64,000 bases of DNA, taken from CAG-411 sp050875145. Lineage in GTDB: Bacteria > Bacillota > Clostridia > Lachnospirales > Lachnospiraceae. This document shows, piece after piece, positions 1 to 7,021 of this stretch. A program made the position numbers and the translations under genes. The first letter of the stretch is position 1, and every line of letters starts with the position of its first letter. A model generated the notes under the pieces. It worked only from the letters and a program-made list of their open reading frames with translations. It ran no database searches and had not been told where the DNA came from. Location: contig JBNMLH010000011.1 in assembly GCA_050875145.1 (NCBI GenBank), positions 1 to 64,000 of the forward strand, in the 5' to 3' direction.

Positions 1-2
1 AG

Positions 3-611
3 ATGACAGAAGAAAAAGCAATTAAAATATTAGAACGCACAAAAAGAGATTGTGGTCTTCCAGAACAGGGAACTACATGGAAACCTAATGCAGAAACAAA
101 TGCGTTAGATATGGCAATTGAAGCCCTAGAAAAGAAGAAAGACAATGAGTGGATTCCATGTAGCGAGAGATTGCCAGAAGAAGAAATTGAAGTTTTGGTT
201 ACTGTTAAAGAGAGTAATGGTGATTGCTATACAACGCATTCTTGGCTACAAGAAGGAGTATGGGTTGTTAAAAAGACACCATTAGACCCAAAAGTAATTG
301 CATGGAGACCACTTCCAGAACCGTATATGGAAAGCGAGGAATGTATAAATGAGATTGATGCAGAGGAACGGATTTTTGCAATGGATAGGGCTGAATGTAA
401 AACATGCAAAACAATCAAATATGCAAAATACGGCACAGATGAAAGAGGACAAAAGTTTGTAGATGTATTAAAAGTAAAAATAACACAAGAGACATACAAA
501 ATACACGAAAGCAGAAGAAGAGCAAGCTTGACATTTGGAGCAAGTAAATTAAATTATTGCCCGGAGTGCGGAAGAAAATTAGGCGAAAATGAAAAGAAAT
601 GGAGGTTTTAG
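3..611 (+). CDS. DUF551 domain phage protein with C-terminal zinc ribbon
   Basis: About 202 residues. Residues ~49-108 match the DUF551 pattern (WIPCSERLPEEE near the start, AWRPLPEPY at the end), a small domain common in phage early and accessory regions; its function is unknown to me. The C-terminus has a CPECGRK zinc-ribbon half, with a CKTCK pair earlier at about residues 132-136, so one metal site is likely. The ATG lies two bases inside the window, so its ribosome site cannot be seen and the true start could be upstream. The stop sits 4 bases before the ssb start. Confidence 0.7.
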   Translation: MTEEKAIKILERTKRDCGLPEQGTTWKPNAETNALDMAIEALEKKKDNEWIPCSERLPEEEIEVLVTVKESNGDCYTTHSWLQEGVWVVKKTPLDPKVIAWRPLPEPYMESEECINEIDAEERIFAMDRAECKTCKTIKYAKYGTDERGQKFVDVLKVKITQETYKIHESRRRASLTFGASKLNYCPECGRKLGENEKKWRF

Positions 612-615
612 CGAA

Positions 616-1050
616 ATGAACAAAGTAATTTTAATGGGTCGTTTAACACGCGATCCAGATATTAAATATATGCAGAACGAACAGCAAACAGCAGTAGCAA
701 GATTTACCCTAGCCGTTGATAGAAGATTTAAACGTCAAGGCGAGGATCAGGCAGCAGATTTTATTAATTGTGTTGCATTTGGCAAGACAGCAGAATTTGT
801 AGAAAATTATTTAAAACAAGGAACTAAGGTTGTTGGTTGTGGACGTATCCAAACCGGCAGCTATACAAACAAAGAAGGTCAGAGAGTATATACAACGGAT
901 GTTGTTATTGAGGAACTTGAGTTTGCAGAGAGCAAAAAAGCACAGCAATACGATACCGGAAGCGCAGCACAGAGACCGGAACCCGGTGTAGATGCAGATG
1001 GATTTGTGAATATTCCAGATGGTTTAGAAGATGGGTTACCATTTAGTTAG
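616..1050 (+). CDS. ssb: Single-stranded DNA-binding protein (phage SSB)
   Basis: 144 residues. It binds single-stranded DNA during phage replication or recombination. The OB-fold signature is clear: MNKVILMGRLTRDP at the N-terminus, then ARFTLAVDR, DFINCVAFGKTAEFV, and GRIQTGSY. The C-terminus ends in DGLPFS, a weak version of the acidic DDDIPF tip used to recruit partners. An in-frame ATG exists 27 bases upstream, but GGAGG at 601-605 is correctly placed only for the ATG at 616, and the family normally begins MNKVILMGR. It belongs to the prophage early block and runs with its neighbours. Confidence 0.95.
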   Translation: MNKVILMGRLTRDPDIKYMQNEQQTAVARFTLAVDRRFKRQGEDQAADFINCVAFGKTAEFVENYLKQGTKVVGCGRIQTGSYTNKEGQRVYTTDVVIEELEFAESKKAQQYDTGSAAQRPEPGVDADGFVNIPDGLEDGLPFS

Positions 1051-1064
1051 AGAGGTGTATACAG

Positions 1065-1544
1065 ATGACAGAACAGGAAGCAAAGCAGATAATACACAAC
1101 TTTTCACAATGGAATATTGACGACCAATGGATTGACAACGAAGAAATGCAAGAATTGGTCGAGGTTTTAGATAATACATTAGAAAATATAATCGAGATAA
1201 AAAATCACAAAATCACATTATCAGACTTAGAAAATTATATGAAGTTCGAGGGTGAATGTGTAAAAAAGAATTTTACACTAAAAAGTCTACTAGAAGCAAG
1301 AGAAAAGCAGATAGCAAAGAAGCCTATCCTTAAAACTGGAGCAGAAGTTATACATGTAAACAGAGAAAAAGGACCTAATGAGCTAATAAAAAGTAAATAC
1401 CAAGACTGGACATGTCCTGTATGTGGTTGCTTTGTTGGACAAAGATATAATTCTGCGCAACTAACACACGACCAAAGAAAGTGCAAATTTTGTAATGAGT
1501 GCGGTCGAAAGATAGATTGGAGCGAGGGAGGCGGCAGCAGATGA
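1065..1544 (+). CDS. Phage protein with C-terminal zinc ribbon, function unknown
   Basis: 159 residues. The first ~100 are helical and charged with no motif I recognise. Residues ~118-152 hold two cysteine pairs (CPVCGC and CNECGRK), the same kind of zinc ribbon as in the first gene of the window. AGAGGTG precedes the ATG. The stop overlaps the next gene's ATG as ATGA at 1541-1544, which implies translational coupling. Small zinc-ribbon proteins like this are common accessory genes of gut Firmicutes phages. No function is assigned. Confidence 0.6.
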   Translation: MTEQEAKQIIHNFSQWNIDDQWIDNEEMQELVEVLDNTLENIIEIKNHKITLSDLENYMKFEGECVKKNFTLKSLLEAREKQIAKKPILKTGAEVIHVNREKGPNELIKSKYQDWTCPVCGCFVGQRYNSAQLTHDQRKCKFCNECGRKIDWSEGGGSR

Positions 1545-2251
1545 GGGATTTTGAAGTATTAGAACAATATATAAAAAAGTTTAATTTGCAAAAAGAGTTA
1601 GAATGTCTAATGCCGCAGGAACAGCTATTATACAAAATTCAATTAAGAGACACATTGAAATTTAAGTCCTATTTACTTAGAACTAGAATGCGAGAATTAT
1701 TTCTAGCATTGAGAAAGCAACTAAAAAACAAAATTGAAAGAAGATACCAGGTGAATAGAAATGTTTTTAAGCAGGGAAGCACAGTAGAGTTTGCAGGTCA
1801 AAAGTGGAACGTGCTGGCAGAGGTAGGCAAAAACAATTTTCTTTGTGTTAATAACGATATCATATGTCATAAGCCATTCGACAAAAACAACAATAACTGG
1901 AGTGTATCTGACTTGAGAAAGTATCTAAACGGAAAATATCTAAAAAAGTTTAAGGATGTGGATTTGGTGCCATGGAAACAAGACTTAACAGCGAGGGATG
2001 GATCAAAAGATTACGGCAGCAGCACAGACATGATATTTTTATTAACAATTAATCAATACAGACAGCACAGACAATACGTGAGAGAGATTGATGGTTCGTG
2101 GTGGTTAATCACAGCAACCAGTCCTACAAGCTACAGCGTCAACAATGTGTACATGGATGCTTCTATCAACAATGACTGCGTGTACCGTGATCGCAATGGA
2201 GTTCGTCCGGCCTGTGTTATTCATCTTAAATCCGAGAAGAGAGAGGAGTGA
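1541..2251 (+). CDS. DUF6273 domain phage protein
   Basis: 236 residues. The first ~70 are basic and helical. From about residue 80 to the end the protein follows the DUF6273 pattern: FAGQKWNVLAEV, then VSDLRKYLNGKYLKKF, DMIFLLTINQYRQ, GSWWLITAT and a closing NGVRPACVIHL. In family members this region appears to be a compact beta-rich fold of unknown role. I chose the ATG at 1541 over one at 1499 because GGGAGG at 1526-1531 precedes it and it overlaps the upstream stop by four bases. The family occurs in phages and in secreted Firmicutes proteins; here there is no signal peptide. Confidence 0.7.
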   Translation: MRDFEVLEQYIKKFNLQKELECLMPQEQLLYKIQLRDTLKFKSYLLRTRMRELFLALRKQLKNKIERRYQVNRNVFKQGSTVEFAGQKWNVLAEVGKNNFLCVNNDIICHKPFDKNNNNWSVSDLRKYLNGKYLKKFKDVDLVPWKQDLTARDGSKDYGSSTDMIFLLTINQYRQHRQYVREIDGSWWLITATSPTSYSVNNVYMDASINNDCVYRDRNGVRPACVIHLKSEKREE

Positions 2252-2256
2252 AACAA

Positions 2257-2412
2257 ATGACAGAGCAGGAATATAAAGAAATGACACTAGCATTAAAACA
2301 TTCAGAAATTCCACTAGATATACAAAAAGAATTTCAAAGATTATTAGATAAAGAATTTATCGGAAATGCGAAAGTTGCACCAGTGCAACAGAAAGGTGAA
2401 GAAAATGGTTAG
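2257..2412 (+). CDS. Small phage protein, 51 residues, unknown
   Basis: A 51-residue reading frame starting MTEQEYKEMT and ending in KGEENG. AGAGGAGTG lies just upstream of the ATG. It fits between the DUF6273 gene (5-base gap) and the next small gene (8-base overlap), which supports it being real. It carries the first copy of a 16-base palindrome, here translated as part of KVAPVQQ. No family recognised. Confidence 0.6.
   Translation: MTEQEYKEMTLALKHSEIPLDIQKEFQRLLDKEFIGNAKVAPVQQKGEENG
2374..2389. repeat. Palindrome GTTGCACCAGTGCAAC, copy 1 of 3
   Basis: Sixteen-base near-perfect palindrome (7-base arms GTTGCAC/GTGCAAC). It is inside the 51-residue gene. The reverse complement of this copy differs from it only at the two central bases and is identical to copy 3 at 25621-25636. 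Copy 2 is at 6736-6751. Confidence 0.8.
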
Positions 2413-2581
2413 TGAACACGTACATTATAATTCTAGTTTACAAAAACGAAAATGCAGTTTATATGGAAAAGAGTTTTACATAACGCTAGGAAACGATTAT
2501 GCATATAAAATAAAGGTTGCAGGAAGAGTAAAAATATTTTGTAGCTGGAAATGTTTAAGAGAAAAGCAAAGTGATAAGTAG
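2405..2581 (+). CDS. Small cysteine-containing phage protein, unknown
   Basis: 58 residues starting MVSEHVHYN. Cys residues in CSLYGKEF and FCSWKC resemble a treble-clef or zinc-finger-like arrangement. I use the ATG at 2405 because AAAGGTGAAG precedes it and it overlaps the previous stop by eight bases. An in-frame ATG at 2366 would lie deep inside the previous gene. It is the last gene before a 220-base gap that leads to the toxin-antitoxin promoter. Confidence 0.55.
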   Translation: MVSEHVHYNSSLQKRKCSLYGKEFYITLGNDYAYKIKVAGRVKIFCSWKCLREKQSDK

Positions 2582-2591
2582 ATTATAGAAA

Positions 2592-2690
2592 ATGGAAGAG
2601 CGCACAATTGAAATTAAAAATCATGGGATTTTCTTATCTACGCTCTATGCAAATGAAACAGTAAAATACAAAAGTAAGTATGTACATTGA
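2592..2690 (+). CDS. Possible 32-residue peptide
   Basis: Open frame MEERTIEIKNHGIF... of 32 codons, starting ten bases after the previous stop. Its ribosome site is poor. Its only support is position and the fact that it fills an otherwise empty gap; it may be noise. Confidence 0.25.
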   Translation: MEERTIEIKNHGIFLSTLYANETVKYKSKYVH

Positions 2691-2737
2691 TAAATTAATA
2701 ATGAAGTAGCGGATGTGTATTTACACACATAAATAGC

Positions 2738-2766
2738 TTGACAAATGTGTATAAAGTGTGTATAAT
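2738..2766 (+). promoter_or_regulatory. Consensus sigma-A promoter of hicAB
   Basis: TTGACA at 2738-2743 and TATAAT at 2761-2766 with exactly 17 bases between: a perfect consensus. The region also holds ATGTGT/ACACAT inverted arms (2713-2718 and 2725-2730) and two TGTGTATA-like direct repeats inside the spacer and -10. These may be operator sequence for HicB, whose C-terminus is ribbon-helix-helix. Confidence 0.8.
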
Positions 2767-2801
2767 ATAGTTAAAGATAACAAAAGAAAGGAGGTTTCCT
2801 T

Positions 2802-2972
2802 GTGAAGAGAAGAGAATTAGTAAAACGTTTAGAGAGGGCAGGATTTGTTTTCAAAGAACATGGCGGAAATCACGATACATACAAGAGAGGAACTGACACA
2901 GAACAGGTTCCAAGACATAAAGAAATAAATGAGATTACCGCGAAACAAATCTTGAAGAAATGGGGGCTTTAA
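2802..2972 (+). CDS. hicA: HicA-type mRNA interferase toxin
   Basis: 56 residues from a GTG start, behind AAAGGAGG at 2787-2794. It matches HicA: an N-terminal KRRELVKRLERAGFVF helix, the catalytic glycine-rich GGNHDTYKR with His24, then VPRHKEINEIT and QILKKWGL. HicA is a double-stranded-RNA-binding-fold ribonuclease that cleaves mRNA when free of HicB. It is followed after 65 bases by hicB, and both share the consensus promoter at 2738. Being GTG-initiated and short, it is easily missed. In a prophage such a pair usually acts as an addiction or anti-phage module. Confidence 0.9.
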   Translation: MKRRELVKRLERAGFVFKEHGGNHDTYKRGTDTEQVPRHKEINEITAKQILKKWGL

Positions 2973-3037
2973 GCTCCCACTTTCTCGGACGATTTATCAA
3001 TTCTTATTATATTATTTATAGAAAGGTGGAGAGATAT

Positions 3038-3460
3038 ATGAAAAGAGCATATCCGGCATTTATAGTAGAACATCAAAAAACTTTTCTGGTTAGTGTTCCA
3101 GATATGAAAATATTTACAGAAGGATTTGATTTTGTAAATGCAATTGAAATGGCAAGAGATGCTATTGGATTAAAAGGGATTAGCTTAGAAGACGAAGAAA
3201 TTGAAATTCCGCAAAGCTCATCAGTGGAGGAAGCGACGAGAAAAGTCAAGATGGACACAGATATCTTTGATTATTCTGCAGGAACAGTAACTTTTATTGA
3301 TGTGGATTTTGCAGAATACAGAAGAAAAAATGATAACAGATCGGTACGGAGAAACGTAACAATTCCAAATTGGTTAAATAAGGAGGCGGAAAAGGCTGGT
3401 ATTAATGTTTCAAGAACATTAAAAGAGGCACTTATAGAAAAACTAGGAATATCAAAATAA
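3038..3460 (+). CDS. hicB: HicB-type antitoxin with ribbon-helix-helix domain
   Basis: 140 residues. Residues 1-60 give the HicB partial RNase-H-like fold (YPAFIVEH, FLVSVPDM, AIEMARDAIGL). Residues ~105-138 (VTIPNWLNKEAEKAGINVSRTLKEAL) form a ribbon-helix-helix DNA-binding domain, so it both neutralises HicA and probably represses the hicAB promoter. I chose the ATG at 3038 because AAAGGTGGAGAG sits 5-14 bases before it; the open frame upstream would begin inside hicA. A terminator follows at 3558. Confidence 0.9.
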   Translation: MKRAYPAFIVEHQKTFLVSVPDMKIFTEGFDFVNAIEMARDAIGLKGISLEDEEIEIPQSSSVEEATRKVKMDTDIFDYSAGTVTFIDVDFAEYRRKNDNRSVRRNVTIPNWLNKEAEKAGINVSRTLKEALIEKLGISK

Positions 3461-3557
3461 TGTAAAAAAAGAGCGAACAGGCACGTGAGAATATAATTAA
3501 TAAATCTTTTCATGGTGACAAGCGTAATCAAAAAAGTTATTATTGGTATACATGGCT

Positions 3558-3616
3558 AAAAAGCTACTAAACATTTATTCTATCTTTGAGTAGAATAAAA
3601 AGTTAGTAGCTTTTTT
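3558..3616 (+). terminator. Terminator after hicAB
   Basis: Long two-part hairpin. Outer arms are AAAAAGCTACTAA (3558-3570) and TTAGTAGCTTTTT (3603-3615). An inner stem pairs TTATTCTA (3575-3582) with TAGAATAA (3591-3598). The 3' arm merges into a run of six T. It isolates the toxin-antitoxin pair from the late genes. Confidence 0.8.
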
Positions 3617-3664
3617 GCTTTAAAAGACGGACAAATAGCTCACATAGAAAAAGAAGGGAGAATT

Positions 3665-4156
3665 ATGAAAAAAAATTTAGAAGAAGAGAGAAATATTTTA
3701 AGAAGTTTTTTATGGAAATATAACGACTGCAAGAAAAGAAAGAAACAACTAGAAACAAGATTGAAAGACATACAACATGAAATGTCTATGCCAATCGGAG
3801 GACTTGGATATTCGCCAACACCACATAGCACAACAAATAAAGTCGGGCTTGGTGCGGCTGGTTTCACAATTAAGATGGCAGAGATAGAAGAAAGAATAAT
3901 GAAGCAAAATGAAGAAATGGAGCGATCCATGATTGAAATTATGGATGCAATGAATTTTCTTGATGAAGAAGATGTAGACAGAAGAATTATGGAATACAGA
4001 TATATTGATGGAAAGAACTGGAAAAATATTGAATCTATTGAGCATATGACTAGACAAGCAGCAAACAAACATCTGAATGATGGACTAGACAAACTGTTAA
4101 GCTTTAAAAAGATACAAACGATAGTTGAAGAACAAAAAAGATTAGAAGAAAAATAA
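3665..4156 (+). CDS. ArpU/RinA-like phage late-gene transcription regulator
   Basis: 163 residues. The N-terminal ~100 form a charged coiled-coil (NILRSFLWKYNDCKKRKKQLETRLKDI). The C-terminus resembles sigma-70 region 4: a VDRRIMEYRYIDGKNWKNIESIEHMTRQAANKHL-like pattern, where a helix-turn-helix spans about residues 117-145. Proteins of this build sit directly upstream of terminase in many Firmicutes phages and activate late transcription; that role is inferred here from position and fold. GAAGGGAG precedes the ATG. Confidence 0.7.
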   Translation: MKKNLEEERNILRSFLWKYNDCKKRKKQLETRLKDIQHEMSMPIGGLGYSPTPHSTTNKVGLGAAGFTIKMAEIEERIMKQNEEMERSMIEIMDAMNFLDEEDVDRRIMEYRYIDGKNWKNIESIEHMTRQAANKHLNDGLDKLLSFKKIQTIVEEQKRLEEK

Positions 4157-4184
4157 AGTCTTTACACAGGTTTACATCTTAATG

Positions 4185-4287
4185 TGCTATACTGATAGAG
4201 TGGAAATGAAGTAATACCACGCTGCGTATGCAGTCCCCAACCCTTTATAAAACGGGATACATATTTTTTGTATGTATCCCGTTTTTT
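4185..4287 (+). ncRNA. Candidate small RNA or leader between late regulator and terS
   Basis: A TGC-extended -10 box (TATACT, 4188-4193) has TTTACA motifs upstream, though not at ideal spacing. About 55 bases further is a strong intrinsic terminator: arms around ACGGGATACATA and TATGTATCCCGT (4252-4281) followed by TTTTTT. The interval has no coding frame. Either a short RNA is made, or this is an early terminator that the late regulator must overcome. The terminator is certain; the RNA is inferred. Confidence 0.4.
4249..4287 (+). terminator. Intrinsic terminator upstream of terS
   Basis: Arms AAAACGGGATACATA (4249-4263) and TATGTATCCCGTTTTTT (4271-4287) with a 7-base loop and a T tract. Very strong by inspection. 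It separates the regulator gene from the packaging and head operon. Confidence 0.85.
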
Positions 4288-4315
4288 GTAGGTACTTTAC
4301 AGGACTACATCCCAT

Positions 4316-4336
4316 GCGGGGCTAACGACGCCCGGT
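4316..4336. other. Candidate cos site
   Basis: GCGGGGCTAACGACGCCCGGT lies about 80 bases before terS, where lambda-type phages have cos. It has rotational symmetry (GGGC at 4319-4322 and GCCC at 4330-4333). By memory it resembles the lambda cosN core, with CGGGGC, then a CGAC a few bases on, and a T-rich tail. The terminase pair is lambda-like (Nu1/GpA), which makes a cos mechanism likely. No cut has been shown. Confidence 0.35.
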
Positions 4337-4345
4337 ATTTTTGTC

Positions 4346-4365
4346 TATAAAATCAAAATTTTATA
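4346..4365. repeat. AT-rich inverted repeat before terS
   Basis: TATAAAAT (4346-4353) and ATTTTATA (4358-4365) around CAAA. It could be a terminase-binding element beside the cos candidate or part of a late promoter region. Confidence 0.4.
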
Positions 4366-4414
4366 AGCACTTCCTTCCTCATTTGTGGCATGATAACGAG
4401 GTGATCAAGAAAAA

Positions 4415-4948
4415 ATGGATGTTAATCAGAAGGAACTCGCTGCGATTTTAGGTGTGACAGACAGACGTATTCGACAGCTAAAGCAAGAATTTGGCTTGTT
4501 TGAACAAAGTATGTCGGTTGGAAAATCAAAAAAAAATTACTGCCTTGAAAAGTGCGTTCCAGAATACATAAATTACAAATTGGATGCGGAAATGCAGCAG
4601 GGTACAAGTTGTAATCGTGAAAAGGAACAAGCAGAACATGAACAGATTAAGAAAAAAATATCAATGCTGAAATTAAGAAAATTAAGGAGAGAGTTGCACG
4701 AGGCACGAGATGTTGAAGAATTTTTGACAGATATGTTAGTCAATTTTAAAAATAAACTGCTTAACCTCCCGCAAAAAACAGCACCACTCATAACTGGAGA
4801 AGATGATATAAACGTGGTAACAAAACTGCTTGAAAAAGAAGTTCTTGCGGCATTGGACGAGCTTTCTGAATATGATCCGTACAAAATCGATAAAGAGACA
4901 GTAGCTCAACTGTTCGAAGATGAAGATGAGGATGAAGAAAATGAGTAA
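4415..4948 (+). CDS. terS: Terminase small subunit, Nu1-like
   Basis: 177 residues. The N-terminus MDVNQKELAAILGVTDRRIRQLKQEFG is the winged helix-turn-helix of the lambda Nu1 family, which recognises the packaging site. A helical, highly charged middle (residues 65-115) and an acidic tail (FEDEDEDEENE) follow; in Nu1 the C-terminal region contacts the large subunit. GAGGTGATC precedes the ATG. The gene ends 11 bases before the large subunit. Nu1-type small subunits pair with GpA-type large subunits, as found here. Confidence 0.85.
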   Translation: MDVNQKELAAILGVTDRRIRQLKQEFGLFEQSMSVGKSKKNYCLEKCVPEYINYKLDAEMQQGTSCNREKEQAEHEQIKKKISMLKLRKLRRELHEARDVEEFLTDMLVNFKNKLLNLPQKTAPLITGEDDINVVTKLLEKEVLAALDELSEYDPYKIDKETVAQLFEDEDEDEENE

Positions 4949-4959
4949 GGTGATTGTAT

Positions 4960-6807
4960 ATGTCGTCAATAGAAAAACAAAGGTCCAGAAAGCGGACAAG
5001 GAATCTTTTTGTAAGTGTAATTAGTTCGAATTTGAAGCGACCGGAGAAGCTGACAGTGAGTGAATGGGCTGAAAAATACAGAATACTCGACGAAACGAGC
5101 AATTTTTCTGGTAAATGGTCTAATGATATAACGCCTTATCTAGTTGGAATTATGGATGCATTTAACGATCCTTATATCCAGGAAATAAATTTTTGCAAGC
5201 CAACGCAGGTTGGCGGAACAGAAGCTATGCTAAACATGCTTGGCTGGACAATCACACAAAATCCATCTCCAACAATGATAATTTATCCAGACGATGATTT
5301 AGCAAAAGATACATCCAATGACAGATTGAAGCCGTCTCTTACAAAAACAAAAGAGATAAATGATAGATTTTACAGAAATTCTTCAAAAGAATTAAATTTA
5401 AAATTCCGTGGAATGTCAATCTATTTAAGAGGATCACACTCTCCTGGAAAACTTGCATCAAAAGCAATAAAATATTTGTTTTTTGATGAAATTGACAAAA
5501 TGGATGGCGCTAGCAAGAAAGAAGCATCGCCTTATAAGCTGGCAAAAGAAAGAACAAAAACATTTAACTATTCGAGAAAGATATATACCTGCTCTACGCC
5601 AACATTAAAAACAAATTATGTTTGGAGAATACATGAAGATGCAGACGAGCAAAGAAATTATTTTGTTCCATGTCCTCATTGCAATGAATTTTTTACGTTT
5701 AAGTGGAAACAAATAAAATTTGATAATGAAGATGGAATGACAAATGAAGAAAGAGCAAAAACGGCAATATATGTTTGTGAACATTGCGGCTGCTTTATTA
5801 CTGATAAAGATAAAATAAAAATGCTGCGAGCTGGAGAATGGCGAGATGTAAAAGGCACCTGCAACGGAAAAGCGCGAAAGGTGTCTTTTTGGCTAAATGC
5901 ATTATATTCCAGGTTTTTAACATGGCACGATATTGCTCTCGAATTTTTAAACAGTAAAGATGATCCGGAAGAATTACAAAACTTTGTAAATTCATGGCTG
6001 GCAGAACCATGGGAGGATACAAAGCTAAAAACAAGCACAGAGCTTGTATTAGAAAGACAAACAGAGTTTCCTGCATTAATGGTTCCACCATGGACAAAAA
6101 TATTGACGGGTGGAGTAGATGTGCAGGAAAATTGCTTATATTATTCGATTCGTGCGTGGGGGAATTTTTTGACATCGCAAAATATCGCACACGGACAAGT
6201 TTTCTCGCTAAATGAGATTGAACAAATTATGAATTTAGCTTATTACAAAGAAAATAAAGATCAAATGGTTGTAGCATTATGCTTGATTGATTCTGGTTAC
6301 AATGCAGATGAAGTCTATGATTTCTGCGCAAGAAATTCAGAATGGGCTTTGCCAGTTAAAGGCTCAAGTAACCCTATGCAATCTCATTTCAAATTTTCAA
6401 CTGTCAATAAAAGTACATCGAAAGCACATGGCATGAACCTTGTTATTGTCGATGGCGGAAAATACAAAGATATGATAGCGTCAAGAATGCGAAAAGAAAA
6501 CGGAACTGGAAGTTGGATGGTATATGCGGAGTGCGATGAAGAATATGCAACACAAGTCACAGCAGAACACAAAGTTTCTGTTAAAAAAGGCGGAAAAAGT
6601 CAAACGGTATGGGTTCAGAAGACATCACATGCAGACAATCATTATTTAGATACAGAAGTATATTGCATGGCGGCGGCTGATACGTTAGGAGCAAGAATGT
6701 TCCATTTGCAAGATGCAGCAGCAGAAGATGAAGAAGTTGCACCGGTGCAACAAGAAGAAAGAGAAGAAAACTGGATAAAAAGTAATGAAAGTTGGATTGG
6801 AGGCTAA
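4960..6807 (+). CDS. terL: Terminase large subunit, lambda GpA family
   Basis: 615 residues, the usual size for GpA-type packaging motors. An ATP-binding Walker A-like loop lies at about residues 81-88 (PTQVGGTE) and Walker B at ~174-178 (FFDEID). A CPHC...CEHCGC zinc-binding insert follows near residues 228-275. The C-terminal nuclease domain opens with GGVDVQENCLYYSIRAW, whose Asp is a likely metal ligand, and continues with CLIDSGYNADEV. It cuts DNA at the packaging site and pumps it into the prohead. I prefer the ATG at 4960 over the TTG at 4954 given AAGGTGATT upstream. Near the C-terminus the VAPVQQ stretch carries copy 2 of the palindrome. Confidence 0.95.
   Translation: MSSIEKQRSRKRTRNLFVSVISSNLKRPEKLTVSEWAEKYRILDETSNFSGKWSNDITPYLVGIMDAFNDPYIQEINFCKPTQVGGTEAMLNMLGWTITQNPSPTMIIYPDDDLAKDTSNDRLKPSLTKTKEINDRFYRNSSKELNLKFRGMSIYLRGSHSPGKLASKAIKYLFFDEIDKMDGASKKEASPYKLAKERTKTFNYSRKIYTCSTPTLKTNYVWRIHEDADEQRNYFVPCPHCNEFFTFKWKQIKFDNEDGMTNEERAKTAIYVCEHCGCFITDKDKIKMLRAGEWRDVKGTCNGKARKVSFWLNALYSRFLTWHDIALEFLNSKDDPEELQNFVNSWLAEPWEDTKLKTSTELVLERQTEFPALMVPPWTKILTGGVDVQENCLYYSIRAWGNFLTSQNIAHGQVFSLNEIEQIMNLAYYKENKDQMVVALCLIDSGYNADEVYDFCARNSEWALPVKGSSNPMQSHFKFSTVNKSTSKAHGMNLVIVDGGKYKDMIASRMRKENGTGSWMVYAECDEEYATQVTAEHKVSVKKGGKSQTVWVQKTSHADNHYLDTEVYCMAAADTLGARMFHLQDAAAEDEEVAPVQQEEREENWIKSNESWIGG
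6736..6751. repeat. Palindrome GTTGCACCGGTGCAAC, copy 2 of 3
   Basis: Perfect 16-base palindrome inside terL, in the same reading phase as copy 1, so both encode VAPVQQ. Confidence 0.8.
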
Positions 6808-6809
6808 AA

Positions 6810-7019
6810 ATGACAACACAGGAATTACTACAAGAAGTAGACAATGCAATCAATACAGTTTTGATAGGAGGTCAGTCATACAAAATCGGCTCCAGACAAC
6901 TAACGCGAGCGGACCTGAGCGAACTGCGCACGTTAAAAAAAGAATTGCAAGTACAGGCGAATGAAGAACCGTGTGAATTGTTTGGCAATACATTCGTTTC
7001 GGTTTTTGATGGGAGGTAG
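6810..7019 (+). CDS. gpW/DUF6148-like head-tail joining protein
   Basis: 69 residues. The pattern GGQSYKIGSRQLTRADLSELRTLKKEL is typical of the short proteins (gpW or DUF6148) coded between terL and portal. In lambda, gpW plugs the portal after packaging. The ATG at 6810 has GGAGG at 6799-6803, better than an in-frame ATG at 6792 that lies inside terL. The portal gene starts 3 bases after its stop. Confidence 0.7.
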   Translation: MTTQELLQEVDNAINTVLIGGQSYKIGSRQLTRADLSELRTLKKELQVQANEEPCELFGNTFVSVFDGR

Positions 7020-7021
7020 CT

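Noticed and set aside
1541..2251. Possible diversity-generating retroelement target
   Set aside because: The DUF6273 end resembles lectin-like variable proteins, but there is no reverse transcriptase or template repeat in the window.
3640..4092. 150-codon minus-strand frame opposite the late regulator
   Set aside because: Low-complexity Ser/Ile/Phe composition typical of the complement of a charged helical gene; the forward gene has a good ribosome site and a family match.
5994..6215. Forward frame within terL in another phase
   Set aside because: Entirely inside terL, no ribosome site, no family.
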